A stretch of DNA of 43,457 nucleotides from Sphingomonadaceae bacterium (GTDB taxonomy: Bacteria > Pseudomonadota > Alphaproteobacteria > Sphingomonadales > Sphingomonadaceae): positions 1 through 43,457 of the forward strand of contig JAHEGQ010000002.1 of assembly GCA_024645025.1 (NCBI GenBank), given 5' to 3'. The notes beneath the pieces were generated by a model that was not told where the DNA came from, ran no database searches, and was given only the letters and a program-made list of their open reading frames with translations. A program made the position numbers and the translations under genes. Position 1 is the stretch's first letter. Every line of letters begins with the position of its first letter. This document shows positions 1 to 9,089 of this stretch, piece by piece.

Positions 1-840
1 CATGAACGCCAGCCAATCGGGCGCGATGATCGGCGCTGCAGCCTCACCCTTCCCATCCAGCAAAACCTTGCCGAACCGGCCCCAATCCTCCAGCGACATA
101 TAGAGGATGGACCCGCCAATTTGTGTGCCCGCCCCGTCGAAATCCAGAACGGCACTGGTAATGCCCGCCGGGTGGAACAACCGGTCTTCCGCAAAGCGGC
201 GATAGGCGGTGGCGCGTATTTTGGGATCATGGCTGTTGGTCAACTGGCGGGTGATGAGCTCTGCCAAGAGCAGCGACGTCATCGAACTATATTCAAACTT
301 GGTGCCGGGCGCGGCCTCCAGCGGCTTGGCCAGCGCAGCGGCTGCCATCGCCTGCGTGCCATCGACAAACAGGATGCGGTTGGTGTCCGACGCGTAGATC
401 GGGTCCCCGATTTCGGTGTGCGACAAGCCGGAGGCCATGTTGAGCATCTGGCGCAGCGTAATCTTGGCGCGCGGATCCCCCGGAGATTGCCATTCCTGAA
501 ACGGCACGGGTGCATCCAGCGTCAGCTTACCATCCGCCACCAATGCCCCAATTAAGACGGCTGTCACAGATTTGGCCATCGACCAGCTGATAAAGCGGTT
601 CCCATCGGAATAGCCGGGCGCATAACGTTTTTCGATCAGCTGGCCGTTGCGGATCAGCAGCGCGGCGCGGGTTTCTTCTGTTCCGGGTGCAAAAAGCGGG
701 TCCAAGGGCCGCGGACGCGGGGCAGCAGACGTCGCGACCGCCGATAGCAGCGCCAAGCCTAGGCCAAGCTTCCAGACCCGGCCGACAGCCTCCCTCGCCG
801 ATTTTCCAGCAGCCTGTGCGCTGCCACTTTTCTTTGCCAT
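1..840 (-). CDS. Serine hydrolase, beta-lactamase / 6-aminohexanoate-dimer hydrolase type (3' end cut by window edge)
   Basis: This reading frame is absent from the ORF track because it runs off the window; 280 codons are open with no stop. I translated it from the ATG at 840. A membrane anchor or signal segment lies at about residues 22-38, after a basic N-terminus. The serine-acylation motif SMAK (S87-K90) is followed by YSS (Y184-S186), the catalytic pair of class C beta-lactamase-like hydrolases. The context 'SWSMAKSVTA' and the later 'YMSLEDWGRFG' resemble 6-aminohexanoate-dimer hydrolases, which cleave small amides or esters, rather than true beta-lactamases. The protein probably acts in the periplasm. 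It is divergent from the 108-residue protein at 865, with only 24 bp between the starts. The substrate cannot be read from sequence. The family is well supported; the specific activity is not. Confidence 0.85.
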   Translation of the reverse strand, partial: MAKKSGSAQAAGKSAREAVGRVWKLGLGLALLSAVATSAAPRPRPLDPLFAPGTEETRAALLIRNGQLIEKRYAPGYSDGNRFISWSMAKSVTAVLIGALVADGKLTLDAPVPFQEWQSPGDPRAKITLRQMLNMASGLSHTEIGDPIYASDTNRILFVDGTQAMAAAALAKPLEAAPGTKFEYSSMTSLLLAELITRQLTNSHDPKIRATAYRRFAEDRLFHPAGITSAVLDFDGAGTQIGGSILYMSLEDWGRFGKVLLDGKGEAAAPIIAPDWLAFM

Positions 841-864
841 GCGCCGAGCCTAAGCTGACGCGCT

Positions 865-1191
865 ATGAAAGCAAGTCGGTTCCTGCGCCCTGCGCCCCTC
901 ACCCTGTTGCTGGTGACTTTGCTGTTCGCGGCGGGCCTTTACGCGTGGCGGCAAAAGCCCTTGCTGGAATTGGGCGTTGGCTATGGTGCGCGGGTGGCCT
1001 GTGGTTGCCGCTATATCGGCAAGCGCAGCTTGGCAGATTGCCACAAGGATTTTGAACCGGGCATGGCGTTGATCCAATTGTCCGAAGATGCCGCGAACAA
1101 GTCCATTCGGGCCAGCGTGCCGCTGATCGCCAGCCGAACCGTCCGCTTTGATCCCATATTGGGCTGTCAGGCAGAACCGCTGCGCCGTTAG
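865..1191 (+). CDS. Small exported cysteine-containing protein, possibly a stand-alone N-terminal domain of serine hydrolases
   Basis: This 108-residue protein has an N-terminal hydrophobic segment (about residues 9-27) that should anchor or export it. Four cysteines follow (C46, C48, C59, C101), which could form two disulfides in the periplasm. From memory, the pattern '[10 protein letters not shown]...GILGC'-like (glycine/tyrosine, paired Cys, then a final LGC near the end) resembles the region preceding the catalytic domain in some proteobacterial serine hydrolases. That would fit the divergent serine hydrolase at 1-840. This link is inference and no search was run. The stop codon overlaps that of convergent mnmA by 4 bp. 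No strong Shine-Dalgarno sequence precedes the ATG. The ORF is probably real, because it has a clean export signal and sits snugly between its neighbours. Confidence 0.65.
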   Translation: MKASRFLRPAPLTLLLVTLLFAAGLYAWRQKPLLELGVGYGARVACGCRYIGKRSLADCHKDFEPGMALIQLSEDAANKSIRASVPLIASRTVRFDPILGCQAEPLRR

Positions 1192-2297
1192 GCGGCGCTT
1201 GCGTCCATTGTGCGGCGGGTTTCTTCAATCCAGCCGCCGCCCATCACGCGATCGCCATCGTACAAAACGGCGGCCTGCCCCGGCGCAACGCCATATTCAG
1301 GCGCGTCAAATTCCAGCCAGTCGCCGCGCAAGGTGGCGGGCACGGGCTTTGCGAGCGAGCGGACCTTGGCCATCATCGGCACGTCTTGCGTCTTCCCCAA
1401 CCAATTGGGTGCGCTAATCCGGGCGGCAGAGACCGCCAGCGCCTGTTTTGGCCCGACCACAACCTGCTGCTTTTCCGGATCGAGCCGGACAACATAAAGC
1501 GGTTCGGCCAGGCCCCCGATTTCCAGACCGCGGCGCTGGCCCACTGTATAGTGGATCAGCCCGCGATGGCGGCCCAATTCGCGCCCGGCCATGTCAACAA
1601 TCGCGCCATCGGTTTCCGCCTCGGGCCGCACCTTGCGCACGACGGATGCATAATCGCCATTGGGGACAAAGCAGATGTCTTGACTGTCGGGCTTGGCGGC
1701 AACCGCAAGCCCCATCTCTTGCGCCAGGGCCCGCACCTCTGCCTTGGGGAGCCCCCCTAGGGGAAAGCGCAGATAGTCCAGTTGCTCTTGCGTTGTTGCA
1801 AACAGGAAATAGCTTTGGTCGCGCGCCGGATCTTGCGCGCGGTGAAGTTCGGCGCCCTCAGGCCCTTCAACGCGCCGCACATAGTGGCCCGTCGCCAGAC
1901 AATCCGCCCCCAGATCGCGAGCCAGCCGGAACAGGTCGGTAAACTTCACGCCCATGTTGCACCGGACACAGGGAATGGGCGTCCGACCGTTCATATAATC
2001 ATCGGCGAACTGGTCGATCACCGTGTTGCGGAACTGGCTTTCATGATCGAAGACATAATGCGCAATGCCCAGCCGGTCGCATACGGCCCGCGCATCGCGA
2101 ATGTCCCGGCCCGCGCAGCAACTCCCCGCGCGGTTCACGGCCTCACCATGATCATAAAGCTGCAGCGTGATGCCAATGGTTTCCGCCCCTGTCTGCGCGG
2201 CAAGGCCCGCCACCACCGACGAATCCACGCCGCCCGACATCGCCACCACGATGCGCCGCGCCTTGGCCGGACCGGAAAGCTGAAACAGATCAAACAT
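1188..2297 (-). CDS. mnmA: tRNA-specific 2-thiouridylase MnmA
   Basis: MnmA activates uridine 34 of Lys, Glu and Gln tRNAs with ATP and replaces the C2 oxygen with sulfur. The PP-loop SGGVDSS is at residues 21-27. The two catalytic cysteines are visible: C113 in 'PCVRCN', which takes the nucleophile position, and C209 in 'SQDICFVP'. 'DQSYFLF' also matches the family. The ORF track extends 86 residues upstream, but that extension is low-complexity and unlike the family. I chose the ATG at 2297, which gives 369 residues, the normal size. The gene converges on the 108-residue ORF and shares bases of the stop codon. A cytoplasmic tRNA-modification role is secure. Confidence 0.96.
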   Translation of the reverse strand: MFDLFQLSGPAKARRIVVAMSGGVDSSVVAGLAAQTGAETIGITLQLYDHGEAVNRAGSCCAGRDIRDARAVCDRLGIAHYVFDHESQFRNTVIDQFADDYMNGRTPIPCVRCNMGVKFTDLFRLARDLGADCLATGHYVRRVEGPEGAELHRAQDPARDQSYFLFATTQEQLDYLRFPLGGLPKAEVRALAQEMGLAVAAKPDSQDICFVPNGDYASVVRKVRPEAETDGAIVDMAGRELGRHRGLIHYTVGQRRGLEIGGLAEPLYVVRLDPEKQQVVVGPKQALAVSAARISAPNWLGKTQDVPMMAKVRSLAKPVPATLRGDWLEFDAPEYGVAPGQAAVLYDGDRVMGGGWIEETRRTMDASAA

Positions 2298-2347
2298 TGG
2301 CTGCGGCCATAGCGGCTTTGCTGGAATTTTGCAGTCCCAAAGCAGAA

Positions 2348-2362
2348 TTAACCTTCTGTTTA
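2348..2362 (+). promoter_or_regulatory. Possible CtrA-box-like sequence
   Basis: TTAA, seven bases, then TTTA resembles the CtrA consensus TTAA-N7-TTAA with one mismatch. It lies between mnmA and sciP. CtrA commonly controls genes near sciP in alphaproteobacteria, but a match of this quality can arise by chance. Confidence 0.2.
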
Positions 2363-2386
2363 GACCTTGCTGCAAACAGAAAGCCC

Positions 2387-2608
2387 ATGCCCCACCCTCC
2401 GATAGATCCGGACCCTTTGCTGGAAGCGGTCGATTTGCCCAGCCTTTTGGCGACAACAGCGGCCCGACAGGCGTTAACGCCCACTGCACAGATGCAGGCC
2501 CGGCTTGCTGGCCAAAGCAACACGGGAAACCCCCAAAAGGCTGAAAATCCGCCATCCAGTTTCAGCCGAAAGACCCTGAATCGGCTGAGCCAGAAAAATG
2601 CATACTAA
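2387..2608 (+). CDS. Hypothetical 73-residue protein between mnmA and sciP
   Basis: This ORF starts at an ATG inside the 103-residue frame of the track. I prefer the internal start because the upstream part overlaps the mnmA start region. The product is polar, rich in Gln, Ala, Pro and Asn, with a basic tail ('[14 protein letters not shown]'), no signal peptide and no recognisable domain. A possible CtrA-like box lies just upstream, and an inverted repeat begins inside its stop codon. I recognise no family. If it is not a gene, 2298-2706 is a 409 bp intergenic region holding only the candidate regulatory sites listed here. Confidence 0.35.
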   Translation: MPHPPIDPDPLLEAVDLPSLLATTAARQALTPTAQMQARLAGQSNTGNPQKAENPPSSFSRKTLNRLSQKNAY

Positions 2609-2630
2609 CCAGCATTTAACCCTGCTGGTT
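2607..2630. repeat. Perfect 8-bp inverted repeat (hairpin) upstream of sciP
   Basis: AACCAGCA and TGCTGGTT are exact complements around an 8-base loop, TTTAACCC. No T-run follows, so it is a weak terminator candidate. It could be an operator in the sciP promoter region, or a hairpin closing the transcript of the small ORF ending at 2608. Confidence 0.4.
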
Positions 2631-2706
2631 TAGCGATCATTCAATCCTTCATGTTAGAGAGGGGCTCTCCGGTGCTTCTGGCGCACCGGCCAATTTTGAG
2701 GTGTCG

Positions 2707-3006
2707 ATGATCGAAAACCAGAAAATTCGCCCATCGCAGGTGATCGGCCCATTGGGTGAGCCGCTGACCTTGGCGAACCTGCCGCCGCCCTCGACCCGGC
2801 GATGGGTCGTTCGGCGCAAGGCGCAAGTGGTCGCAGCCGTCAATGGTGGCCTGTTGACGATCGATGAAGTGTGTGCCCGATACGCCTTGACGCTGGAAGA
2901 ATTTTCCAGCTGGCAACGCGCGATCGATCGATCGGGGATGCCGGGCCTGCGCGTGACGCGCATCCAGCATTACAAAAGCCTCTATAAACGGCAGCAGCCC
3001 CTTTAA
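2707..3006 (+). CDS. sciP: CtrA inhibitor SciP (DUF1153)
   Basis: SciP is a small helix-turn-helix protein that restrains the cell-cycle regulator CtrA in alphaproteobacteria. In Caulobacter it blocks transcription from CtrA-activated promoters. The sequence contains family hallmarks: 'VIGPLGEPLTLANLPPP' near the start, 'RWVVRRKAQVVAAVNGGLL' in the middle, and 'GMPGLRVTRIQ' near the end. The whole protein is this one domain. The track starts at a GTG at 2701, but I chose the ATG at 2707 because GAGG lies about seven bases upstream and family members begin 'MIENQKIRPS'-like. The identification is strong. Its role in this organism is inferred from Caulobacter. Confidence 0.92.
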   Translation: MIENQKIRPSQVIGPLGEPLTLANLPPPSTRRWVVRRKAQVVAAVNGGLLTIDEVCARYALTLEEFSSWQRAIDRSGMPGLRVTRIQHYKSLYKRQQPL

Positions 3007-3034
3007 GCACCACACCGATTGCACGCGCGTCTTG

Positions 3035-3052
3035 GCACGGTTAAGTCCGTGC
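3035..3052. repeat. Perfect 6-bp inverted repeat before the first GlsB gene
   Basis: GCACGG and CCGTGC flank the loop TTAAGT and end one base before the GTG start at 3054. No T-run follows. It could hide the translation start of the small membrane protein or serve as a protein-binding site. The function is unknown. Confidence 0.3.
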
Positions 3053-3053
3053 T

Positions 3054-3308
3054 GTGACGAACTTTTTAATCATCTTGCTGCTGGGGGGCGCCATCGGGTG
3101 GGTCTTCACCGCATGGCGGCCAGATTTTGCCTCACGCGATGCTGTCACCAACATCCTTGTTGGTTTGACGGCCAGCATGGCAGGCGCCGTTGCCAGCCAA
3201 CCCAGCCTCTATTCCGGCCTGACCGGACAAACCTTTGCCTATAGCATTTCTGCAAGCCTGATTGCGCTGGGCGCTTTGGGACTGATCCGCCCACACACCC
3301 CGCGTTAA
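3054..3308 (+). CDS. GlsB/YeaQ/YmgE-family small membrane protein
   Basis: This 84-residue protein consists of three hydrophobic segments separated by short polar turns ('GGAIGWVFTAW', 'NILVGLTASMAGAVAS', 'SISASLIALGALGLI'). That is the layout of the transglycosylase-associated GlsB/YeaQ stress-response family, although the sequence is divergent. It should be an inner-membrane protein; the biochemical function is unknown across the family. Translation appears to start at GTG with no clear Shine-Dalgarno and a hairpin directly in front. It ends 6 bp before the convergent SIMPL-domain gene. A second member of the same family is encoded at 4148. Confidence 0.65.
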   Translation: MTNFLIILLLGGAIGWVFTAWRPDFASRDAVTNILVGLTASMAGAVASQPSLYSGLTGQTFAYSISASLIALGALGLIRPHTPR

Positions 3309-3314
3309 GCGGCG

Positions 3315-4058
3315 TTACCGCGGGCCAAGTTCAAAAACGGCTGATACAGAAATGCCGATTTCCTGTTCGCCGGGCAGGATCGCGGTTTTGGCGTCCGCCA
3401 AATTGCCTGCCGCACGCGCCATCAGCATCGGCGTTGGTGAGGGCGGGCTATCCCCAGTTTCACTGATGGATACGACGCGGCGCACCGCCAACCCCGTCAT
3501 CTGCGCATAAAGCGCGGCACGGTCCTGCAACTGACGCACGGCATCCCGGCGTGCATTGTCTTCCGCGGCCGCGCGATGCGCCACCTCAAAGCTGGGGCCG
3601 TTGATTTCATTCGCCCCCTGCTTTGCGAGAACATCCAAAACCGCGCCGCTTTTGGCGATGTCGCGGAACTGGACCGCAACCACGTTGCTGGCCTGATATC
3701 CGACAATCGCAGGCGGTACATTTTCAGCATAGCGATATTGGGGAGAAAGGCTGACCGATTGGGTCCGCAGATCCTTATCGGCAATCCCCGCCGCCCGCAG
3801 CGCGGCAACAACCTTTTCCATCCGGCTGGCATTGGCGCGCAGAGCGCCATTGGCGTCGGGCGCCTGCGTGACCACGCCCGCACTGACAACAACCAGATCG
3901 GGCACCACGCGCACCACACCACGCGCCTGAAGTTCCAGCCGCGTTCCGGCGGGTGGCACGGGCATCAGCGCCGGCGGCTGGGGCAGTGTTTGGGCCCATG
4001 CCGGCGCGGCCAGCAACAGCACCCCGGAAATCCCCGCCGTCACTTTTTGCATCCACAT
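3315..4058 (-). CDS. SIMPL-domain (DUF541) periplasmic protein
   Basis: Residues after the signal peptide form one SIMPL domain: 'LELQARGVVRVVPDLVVVSAGVVTQA', a central 'RTQSVSLSPQYRY', and a C-terminal 'EIGISVSAVFEL'. This is the DUF541 family of periplasmic or outer-membrane proteins linked to oxidative stress in some bacteria, with no known catalysis. I chose the ATG at 4058 because AGAAAGG lies eight bases upstream and a clean signal peptide ending 'APAWAQ' follows. The track start at 4121 adds an unlikely leader. The 247-residue length is normal. It lies between two GlsB-type genes, convergent with the first. Confidence 0.88.
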   Translation of the reverse strand: MWMQKVTAGISGVLLLAAPAWAQTLPQPPALMPVPPAGTRLELQARGVVRVVPDLVVVSAGVVTQAPDANGALRANASRMEKVVAALRAAGIADKDLRTQSVSLSPQYRYAENVPPAIVGYQASNVVAVQFRDIAKSGAVLDVLAKQGANEINGPSFEVAHRAAAEDNARRDAVRQLQDRAALYAQMTGLAVRRVVSISETGDSPPSPTPMLMARAAGNLADAKTAILPGEQEIGISVSAVFELGPR

Positions 4059-4147
4059 CCGCATTTCCTTTCTTGGTATCCGGCAACCCTTGTCAAACAG
4101 ATTGGCACGGACAGCCTGCATCGTTGATGAACATACTGCCGCCCGGC

Positions 4148-4423
4148 TCAGCCACGCGATCGATTTTGCGCAATGACGCGATACAGGATGAGCAACAGCA
4201 CCGACCCGATAACGGCGCCAATCAGGTTCGCCCCCTCATAGGGCGCATACCAGCCCATCGCATGGCCAAGAAACGTCATCAGCAAGGCCCCAGCCATCCC
4301 CAAAAGTATTGTGACAAAGAGACCACCCGGATCCTTTCCCGGCATCAGCAACTTACCCAATGCGCCAGCAATGCCCCCCAAGACGAGGATCGAAAGCCAC
4401 CCTGTTCCGCTAAAAATCATCAT
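4148..4423 (-). CDS. GlsB/YeaQ/YmgE-family membrane protein (second copy)
   Basis: This 91-residue protein has three predicted membrane segments and the family pattern 'GWLSILVLGGIAGALGKLLMPGKDPGG', with the glycine-rich turn and 'PG.DPGG' typical of GlsB/YeaQ. It is a much better family match than the gene at 3054. I moved the start to the ATG-ATG at 4423, where AGGAAG precedes it. The 177-residue track ORF includes about 86 upstream residues with no family resemblance. The function is unknown; members are often induced by general stress. It is divergent from the RND efflux operon, across about 240 bp that contain a TATAAT. Confidence 0.85.
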   Translation of the reverse strand: MMIFSGTGWLSILVLGGIAGALGKLLMPGKDPGGLFVTILLGMAGALLMTFLGHAMGWYAPYEGANLIGAVIGSVLLLILYRVIAQNRSRG

Positions 4424-4587
4424 GATCCGACTTCCTGCTTGGTTGCTAAGGATCAGAGCATCGCACGCTCTTGCGCCGTCTGCAAAGCCTAACCGAAAAG
4501 TTGAGATTGACCCTTGTTGTGCTTGCAGAAAAAGGGGTCCTGCTCCAAATAAGCCGTGCGACATGGGGATGGCGCGTCGCAAACAGC

Positions 4588-4614
4588 TTGTGCCGGGTGA
4601 CCTATTTATATAAT
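4588..4614 (+). promoter_or_regulatory. Candidate promoter of the RND efflux operon
   Basis: TATAAT (4609-4614) is an exact -10 hexamer inside an AT-rich patch that stands out in GC-rich DNA. TTGTGC at 4588 could be the -35, but the 15 bp spacing is short. The patch also reads as a weak -10 on the opposite strand, so it could serve the divergent GlsB gene. Confidence 0.4.
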
Positions 4615-4665
4615 ACACCCTGTGCTTACCCCAGATCCTGCCGAGTCCGGCCGAAAGCGGATAGA

Positions 4666-5841
4666 ATGAACGTCGAAACAAATTTTGCGCACCAAGCGGA
4701 GGCGCTTGAATCCGATTTTGCGGCAGAAGGACGCGCGCGTCGGCGCAAGATCGTCCTGATTGCGCTGAGCGTGGTTGTGGTGCTGGGCGTTATTGCCGCG
4801 CGTTTTATGGGCGGCAGCGGTCCCGCGGACACCGCCGCGGGGGCAAAACAAGCCCCGCGCGTGACGGTTGTCGTCCCCGGACTTAAGGATGTTGAAAGCG
4901 CGGTCAGCGCGACCGGATCTCTGGCGGCACGGCGCGAAATGCCGGTCGGCGCGGTGGGCGAAGGCGGCATGGTGACGCGCGTCCTGGTCGATGCGGGCGA
5001 TTGGGTGCGCGCTGGGCAAATTCTGGCGACGGTCGATCGTCAGGTGCAATCGCAACAATCTGCTTCGCTGAACGCGCAGATCCGGGTTGCGGAAGCCGAT
5101 GCCCGGTTGGCCCAGAACGAACTGGAACGCGCCAAGTCTCTGGCAGAACGCGGCTTTATTTCAAAGGCCGATATTGATCGCAAGACGGCGCAGCGCGACG
5201 CTGCTGCAGCGCGCCTGAATGTGGCGCGGGCGCAATATCGCGAAAGCTCCGCCCGTATTGGCCGGTTGGATATTCGCGCGCCCGCATCCGGCCTGTTGCT
5301 CGCCCGCAATGTAGAGCCGGGCCAAGTAGTCGGCGGCGGCAGCGGCGTCCTGTTCCGCATCGCCCAGGGTGGCGAAATGGAAATGCGCGCCATGCTGGCG
5401 GAGGCCGATTTGGCCAAATTGGCCGTCGGCCGCACGGCAACTGTGACGCCGGTTGGGACGACAACCAGCTTTGACGGGAAAATCTGGCAACTGCCCCCTG
5501 TGATTGATCCAGCGACCCGTCAGGGCGCGGTGCGGATCGCTTTGCCCTATAACCCGGCCATCCGGCCCGGCGGCTTTGCCAGCGCCTCGCTCAATTCCGG
5601 TCGCGCCCGCGCGCCGTTGCTGCCCGAAACAGCGGTTCAAAGCGACGAGAAGGGCAATTACGTCTTCATCGTTGGCCCGAATAACAAGGTCATCCGTCAA
5701 CCGGTCAAGGTTGGCGATGTGTCCGATAGTGGGATTACGGTGCTGAGCGGACTGACTGGGTCAGAGCGGGTTGTGCTGTCGGCTGGCGCCTTCTTGAATG
5801 AAGGCGAAACCGTTATCCCTGTCCGCAAAACCTCCAACTAA
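4666..5841 (+). CDS. RND efflux periplasmic adaptor subunit (membrane fusion protein)
   Basis: This protein bridges an inner-membrane RND pump and an outer-membrane channel. A single membrane anchor lies at about residues 25-45. A biotinyl-lipoyl-like half-motif comes next ('VLVDAGDWVRAGQILATVD'), then a coiled-coil hairpin ('QIRVAEADARLAQNELERAKSLA'), the second lipoyl half ('IRAPASGLLLARNVEPGQVV') and the beta-barrel and membrane-proximal regions. I chose the ATG at 4666; the track start at 4471 gives an extra 65 unlikely residues. At 391 residues it is of normal length. The pump gene follows after 10 bp, so the two are surely co-transcribed. No outer-membrane channel gene or regulator is nearby. 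Confidence 0.9.
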   Translation: MNVETNFAHQAEALESDFAAEGRARRRKIVLIALSVVVVLGVIAARFMGGSGPADTAAGAKQAPRVTVVVPGLKDVESAVSATGSLAARREMPVGAVGEGGMVTRVLVDAGDWVRAGQILATVDRQVQSQQSASLNAQIRVAEADARLAQNELERAKSLAERGFISKADIDRKTAQRDAAAARLNVARAQYRESSARIGRLDIRAPASGLLLARNVEPGQVVGGGSGVLFRIAQGGEMEMRAMLAEADLAKLAVGRTATVTPVGTTTSFDGKIWQLPPVIDPATRQGAVRIALPYNPAIRPGGFASASLNSGRARAPLLPETAVQSDEKGNYVFIVGPNNKVIRQPVKVGDVSDSGITVLSGLTGSERVVLSAGAFLNEGETVIPVRKTSN

Positions 5842-5851
5842 GGCGCGGACC

Positions 5852-8800
5852 ATGAACTTCCGGAATATTTCGGCCTGGTGCATTCGCAACCCGGTGCCGC
5901 CGATCGTCCTGTTTATCGCGCTGCTTTTGGCGGGAATTATCGCGTTCAATCGCATGGACGTGAACAACAATCCGGATATCGAATTTCCCGGCGCGCAAGT
6001 CATCATCAGCCAGCCAGGGGCCGCCCCGACCGAGTTGGAAAAACAGGTCACGCAGATCGTTGAGGCCTCGCTGCGGTCGATCAACGGCGTGGACGAGATC
6101 AACTCCACCGTGCGCGAAGGCACGTCGATGACCTTTGTCCAGTTCCAGCTGGGCACCGATATTGACCGCGGCGTCAACGACATTCGCGACGCCTTGACCA
6201 AGGTCAGAAGCGACCTGCCCGATGGCATTTTGGAACCGCAGGTCAACCGCGTCGACACAACAGGCGAACCGATTGCCTATATCTCGGCAGAAGCGGTCGA
6301 TATGTCGCTGGAACAGCTCAGCTGGTATGTCGACGATGTCGTCGTGAAGCGACTGCAAGGTATTGCCGGCATTGCCGCTGTCAGCCGGTCCGGCGGGGTG
6401 AGCCGCGAAATCCGTGTGATCCTTGACCCGGTCAAGCTGCAAGCGCTGGGCATCACCGCGGCGCAGGTGAACAGCCAATTGCGCCAAAGCAACATAAACG
6501 CCGCCGGTGGCCGCACAGAAATTGCCGGGGCGGAACAGTCGGTGCGTGTTTTGGGGAATGCGCGCAACGCCTATGCCTTGGGCGAAACCAATATCGCGCT
6601 GGGCGGCGGGCGCTTTGTAAAGCTGTCTGCCATTGCCGATGTGCGCGACCTTTATGGTGAGCAGCGCACGCTTTCGACGATGAACGGGCGGCAGGTGCTG
6701 AGCTTTTCCATCCAACGCGCCAAGGGCGCCTCGGATGTAAAAGTCTATGACGCGGTGTGGAAGGAACTGGCAAAGATCCAGAAGGAAAATCCCAAGATCC
6801 ATTTCACCGAGCTTTATACCACCGTGGATTATACCAAGGCGCAGTATGAATCGTCGTTATCGTCGATGATCGAGGGCGCTATTCTGGCGGTGCTGGTGGT
6901 GTGGCTGTTCCTGCGGGATCGGCGCGCGACGATTATCTCGGCCATTGCCATCCCCCTGTCTGCCATCCCAACCTTCTGGTTCATGGAATTGTTGGGCTTC
7001 AGCCTCAACGGCATTTCCATGCTGGCGCTCAGCCTTGTGGCGGGCGTCTTGGTGGATGATGCGATCGTGGAGATCGAAAATATTGTGCGCCATATGCGTA
7101 TGGGCAAATCCGCCTATCAGGCATCGATCGATGCCGCGGATGAAATTGGCCTTGCGGTGGTGGCAACGACCTTCTCGATTGTCGCCGTGTTCATGCCCGT
7201 CGGCATGATGCCGGGCGTCTCTGGCCAATTCTTCAAGAATTTCGGATTTACGGTTGTGGCCGCCGTGCTGCTGTCGCTGGCCGTCGCGCGGATGATCACG
7301 CCGATGATCGCTGCCTATTTCCTGAAGGCCCATGGCGAAGAAAAGCATGGCGAAGGCCCATTGATGGATCGCTATATGCAGATCTTGCGCTGGACCTTGG
7401 TCAACCGTCGCTGGGTTGTTGTTGGTGGCTTTGGCGCGTTGGTGATGACGGTTGTCATGGTGTCGATGCTGCCCTTCCAGTTCCAGCCGACAATGAATTT
7501 CGACTATGCGCAAATCCGGGTCGAAATGGTGCCGGGCACCACCTTGAAGCAAACCGAGGCTGTCGCCCAAGGCATTCAAGACCAGTTGAAGCGCGAGGCG
7601 CCCGAGGTCATTGCCGCCTTTGCCGATATTGATCCGGCGCGCGCCAATATTTATCTCCGCCTCAATGCCGATCGCGACATGACATCGGACGAGTTCCAGA
7701 AAAAATGGAGCAAGAAGTTTACCGAAATCGCGGACGCCCGCGTGACTTTCCAATCCCAGACCGGCGGCTTTTCTGGACGCGACATTACCATCACCTTGGG
7801 CGGAAGTGACCCGGCCCTGCTGCAAAGCACGGCGCAATTGGTGGCAGAACAGATGCGGGGGCTGAAGGAAATCACAGCGCCACGCATAGGCGGCGATATG
7901 CTGCGCCCGGAAATCACGATCAAGCCGCGGGCAGACCTTGCCGCCAGCTTGGGCGTGACGACGGCCGCGCTATCGCAAACGATCCGCATCGCAACCATTG
8001 GCGACATTGATCAGAACAGCGCCAAATTCTCGCTGTCGGATCGTCAGGTCCCGATCCGGGTGTCCTTGTCCGAAGAGTCGCGGCGTAACCTGTCCACGCT
8101 AGAAAACCTGCCGGTGCCCACCGCGACGGGCGGCTCTGTCCCTTTGAAGACTGTGGCCCAAATCTCGTTCGGCGCCGGCCCCACGACGATCCAGCGGTCC
8201 AACCAGAGCCGCCGGATTTCCATCGGCGCGGACTATGCGGTTGACCCCAAGACGGGCAAGCCCTTTGTCAACAGCCAGGCTATGGCCGCGATCAACGGCT
8301 TGCCTGCCATGAAGGACTTGCCTCAGGGCGTGACTCGCCTGACGCTGGGCGACGCCCGCTGGCAGCAGGAAATGGTGAGCAACTTCCTGATTGCGTGTCT
8401 GACGGGCATCGCCGCGGTCTTTGCCGTGCTGGTGCTCTTGTATCATCGCTTCGTGCCGCCACTCGTCAACATGGGCTCTTTGTTGCTGGCCCCCTTGGGC
8501 GGGCTAATTGCGTTGAAGATTGTTGGCTTTGCGATTTCCATGCCCGTGCTGATCGGCATCTTGATGCTGTTTGGCATCGTCGCCAAAAACTCGATCCTGC
8601 TGATCGATTTCGCGCTGGAAGAAATGAACAAGGGCGTGCCCCGCTTTGAAGCGATTATGGATGCAGGCCACAAACGTGCCCAGCCAATCGTCATGACCAC
8701 GGTTGCCATGGTTGCCGGCATGGTCCCAACAGCGCTGGCGCTGACCGGCGACGGATCCTTTGCCCAGCCCATGGGTGTGACGGTGATCGGGGGGCTGATC

Positions 8801-9016
8801 GTGTCCACCTTCCTGACCCTTTTGATCGTCCCGGCCAGCTTCAGTCTTGCCGTTGGCTTTGAAGCGCGGATCGGGCCTTGGCTGCGCCATCACCTGACAA
8901 CCAGTGGCCATGCGACCGCCGATGGCTCGCCGCCGCGTCTGCTGCCAGACCGGTTCCTGGCACGGCTTAAGGCGCGGCTGTTGCGGCGGGACCTGAGCCC
9001 GGAAGCGGCGGAGTAA
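5852..9016 (+). CDS. RND-family multidrug efflux permease (AcrB/MexB-like)
   Basis: This is a proton-driven inner-membrane transporter that exports drugs or other hydrophobic compounds through its adaptor. It has 1054 residues, the usual size. The N-terminus has the standard '[19 protein letters not shown]' first membrane helix. The two halves each carry a large periplasmic loop and a membrane bundle. The proton-relay aspartates are in '[17 protein letters not shown]' (around residue 400). '[16 protein letters not shown]' is the matching second-half motif. I chose the ATG at 5852, which fits '[14 protein letters not shown]'. Sequence alone does not tell the substrate. The stop codon lies just before the DUF445 gene, so the three may share a transcript. 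Confidence 0.93.
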   Translation: MNFRNISAWCIRNPVPPIVLFIALLLAGIIAFNRMDVNNNPDIEFPGAQVIISQPGAAPTELEKQVTQIVEASLRSINGVDEINSTVREGTSMTFVQFQLGTDIDRGVNDIRDALTKVRSDLPDGILEPQVNRVDTTGEPIAYISAEAVDMSLEQLSWYVDDVVVKRLQGIAGIAAVSRSGGVSREIRVILDPVKLQALGITAAQVNSQLRQSNINAAGGRTEIAGAEQSVRVLGNARNAYALGETNIALGGGRFVKLSAIADVRDLYGEQRTLSTMNGRQVLSFSIQRAKGASDVKVYDAVWKELAKIQKENPKIHFTELYTTVDYTKAQYESSLSSMIEGAILAVLVVWLFLRDRRATIISAIAIPLSAIPTFWFMELLGFSLNGISMLALSLVAGVLVDDAIVEIENIVRHMRMGKSAYQASIDAADEIGLAVVATTFSIVAVFMPVGMMPGVSGQFFKNFGFTVVAAVLLSLAVARMITPMIAAYFLKAHGEEKHGEGPLMDRYMQILRWTLVNRRWVVVGGFGALVMTVVMVSMLPFQFQPTMNFDYAQIRVEMVPGTTLKQTEAVAQGIQDQLKREAPEVIAAFADIDPARANIYLRLNADRDMTSDEFQKKWSKKFTEIADARVTFQSQTGGFSGRDITITLGGSDPALLQSTAQLVAEQMRGLKEITAPRIGGDMLRPEITIKPRADLAASLGVTTAALSQTIRIATIGDIDQNSAKFSLSDRQVPIRVSLSEESRRNLSTLENLPVPTATGGSVPLKTVAQISFGAGPTTIQRSNQSRRISIGADYAVDPKTGKPFVNSQAMAAINGLPAMKDLPQGVTRLTLGDARWQQEMVSNFLIACLTGIAAVFAVLVLLYHRFVPPLVNMGSLLLAPLGGLIALKIVGFAISMPVLIGILMLFGIVAKNSILLIDFALEEMNKGVPRFEAIMDAGHKRAQPIVMTTVAMVAGMVPTALALTGDGSFAQPMGVTVIGGLIVSTFLTLLIVPASFSLAVGFEARIGPWLRHHLTTSGHATADGSPPRLLPDRFLARLKARLLRRDLSPEAAE

Positions 9017-9023
9017 CCCCATA
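9010..9023 (+). promoter_or_regulatory. Possible ribosome binding site with ATA start for the DUF445 gene
   Basis: GGAG (9010-9013) is followed by seven bases and then ATA (9021) in frame with the DUF445 ORF. The 23 codons between ATA and the GTG at 9090 are open and read like protein ('[17 protein letters not shown]'), but contain no ATG, GTG or TTG. This makes a rare AUA start, or an ATG altered by mutation or sequencing error, plausible. Confidence 0.4.
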
Positions 9024-9089
9024 GCCCGACCCGCAGCACGCTTTCTTGCGCGACCGCGCCCCGGCACGCCCTTTGGCGCCAACGAGGCG

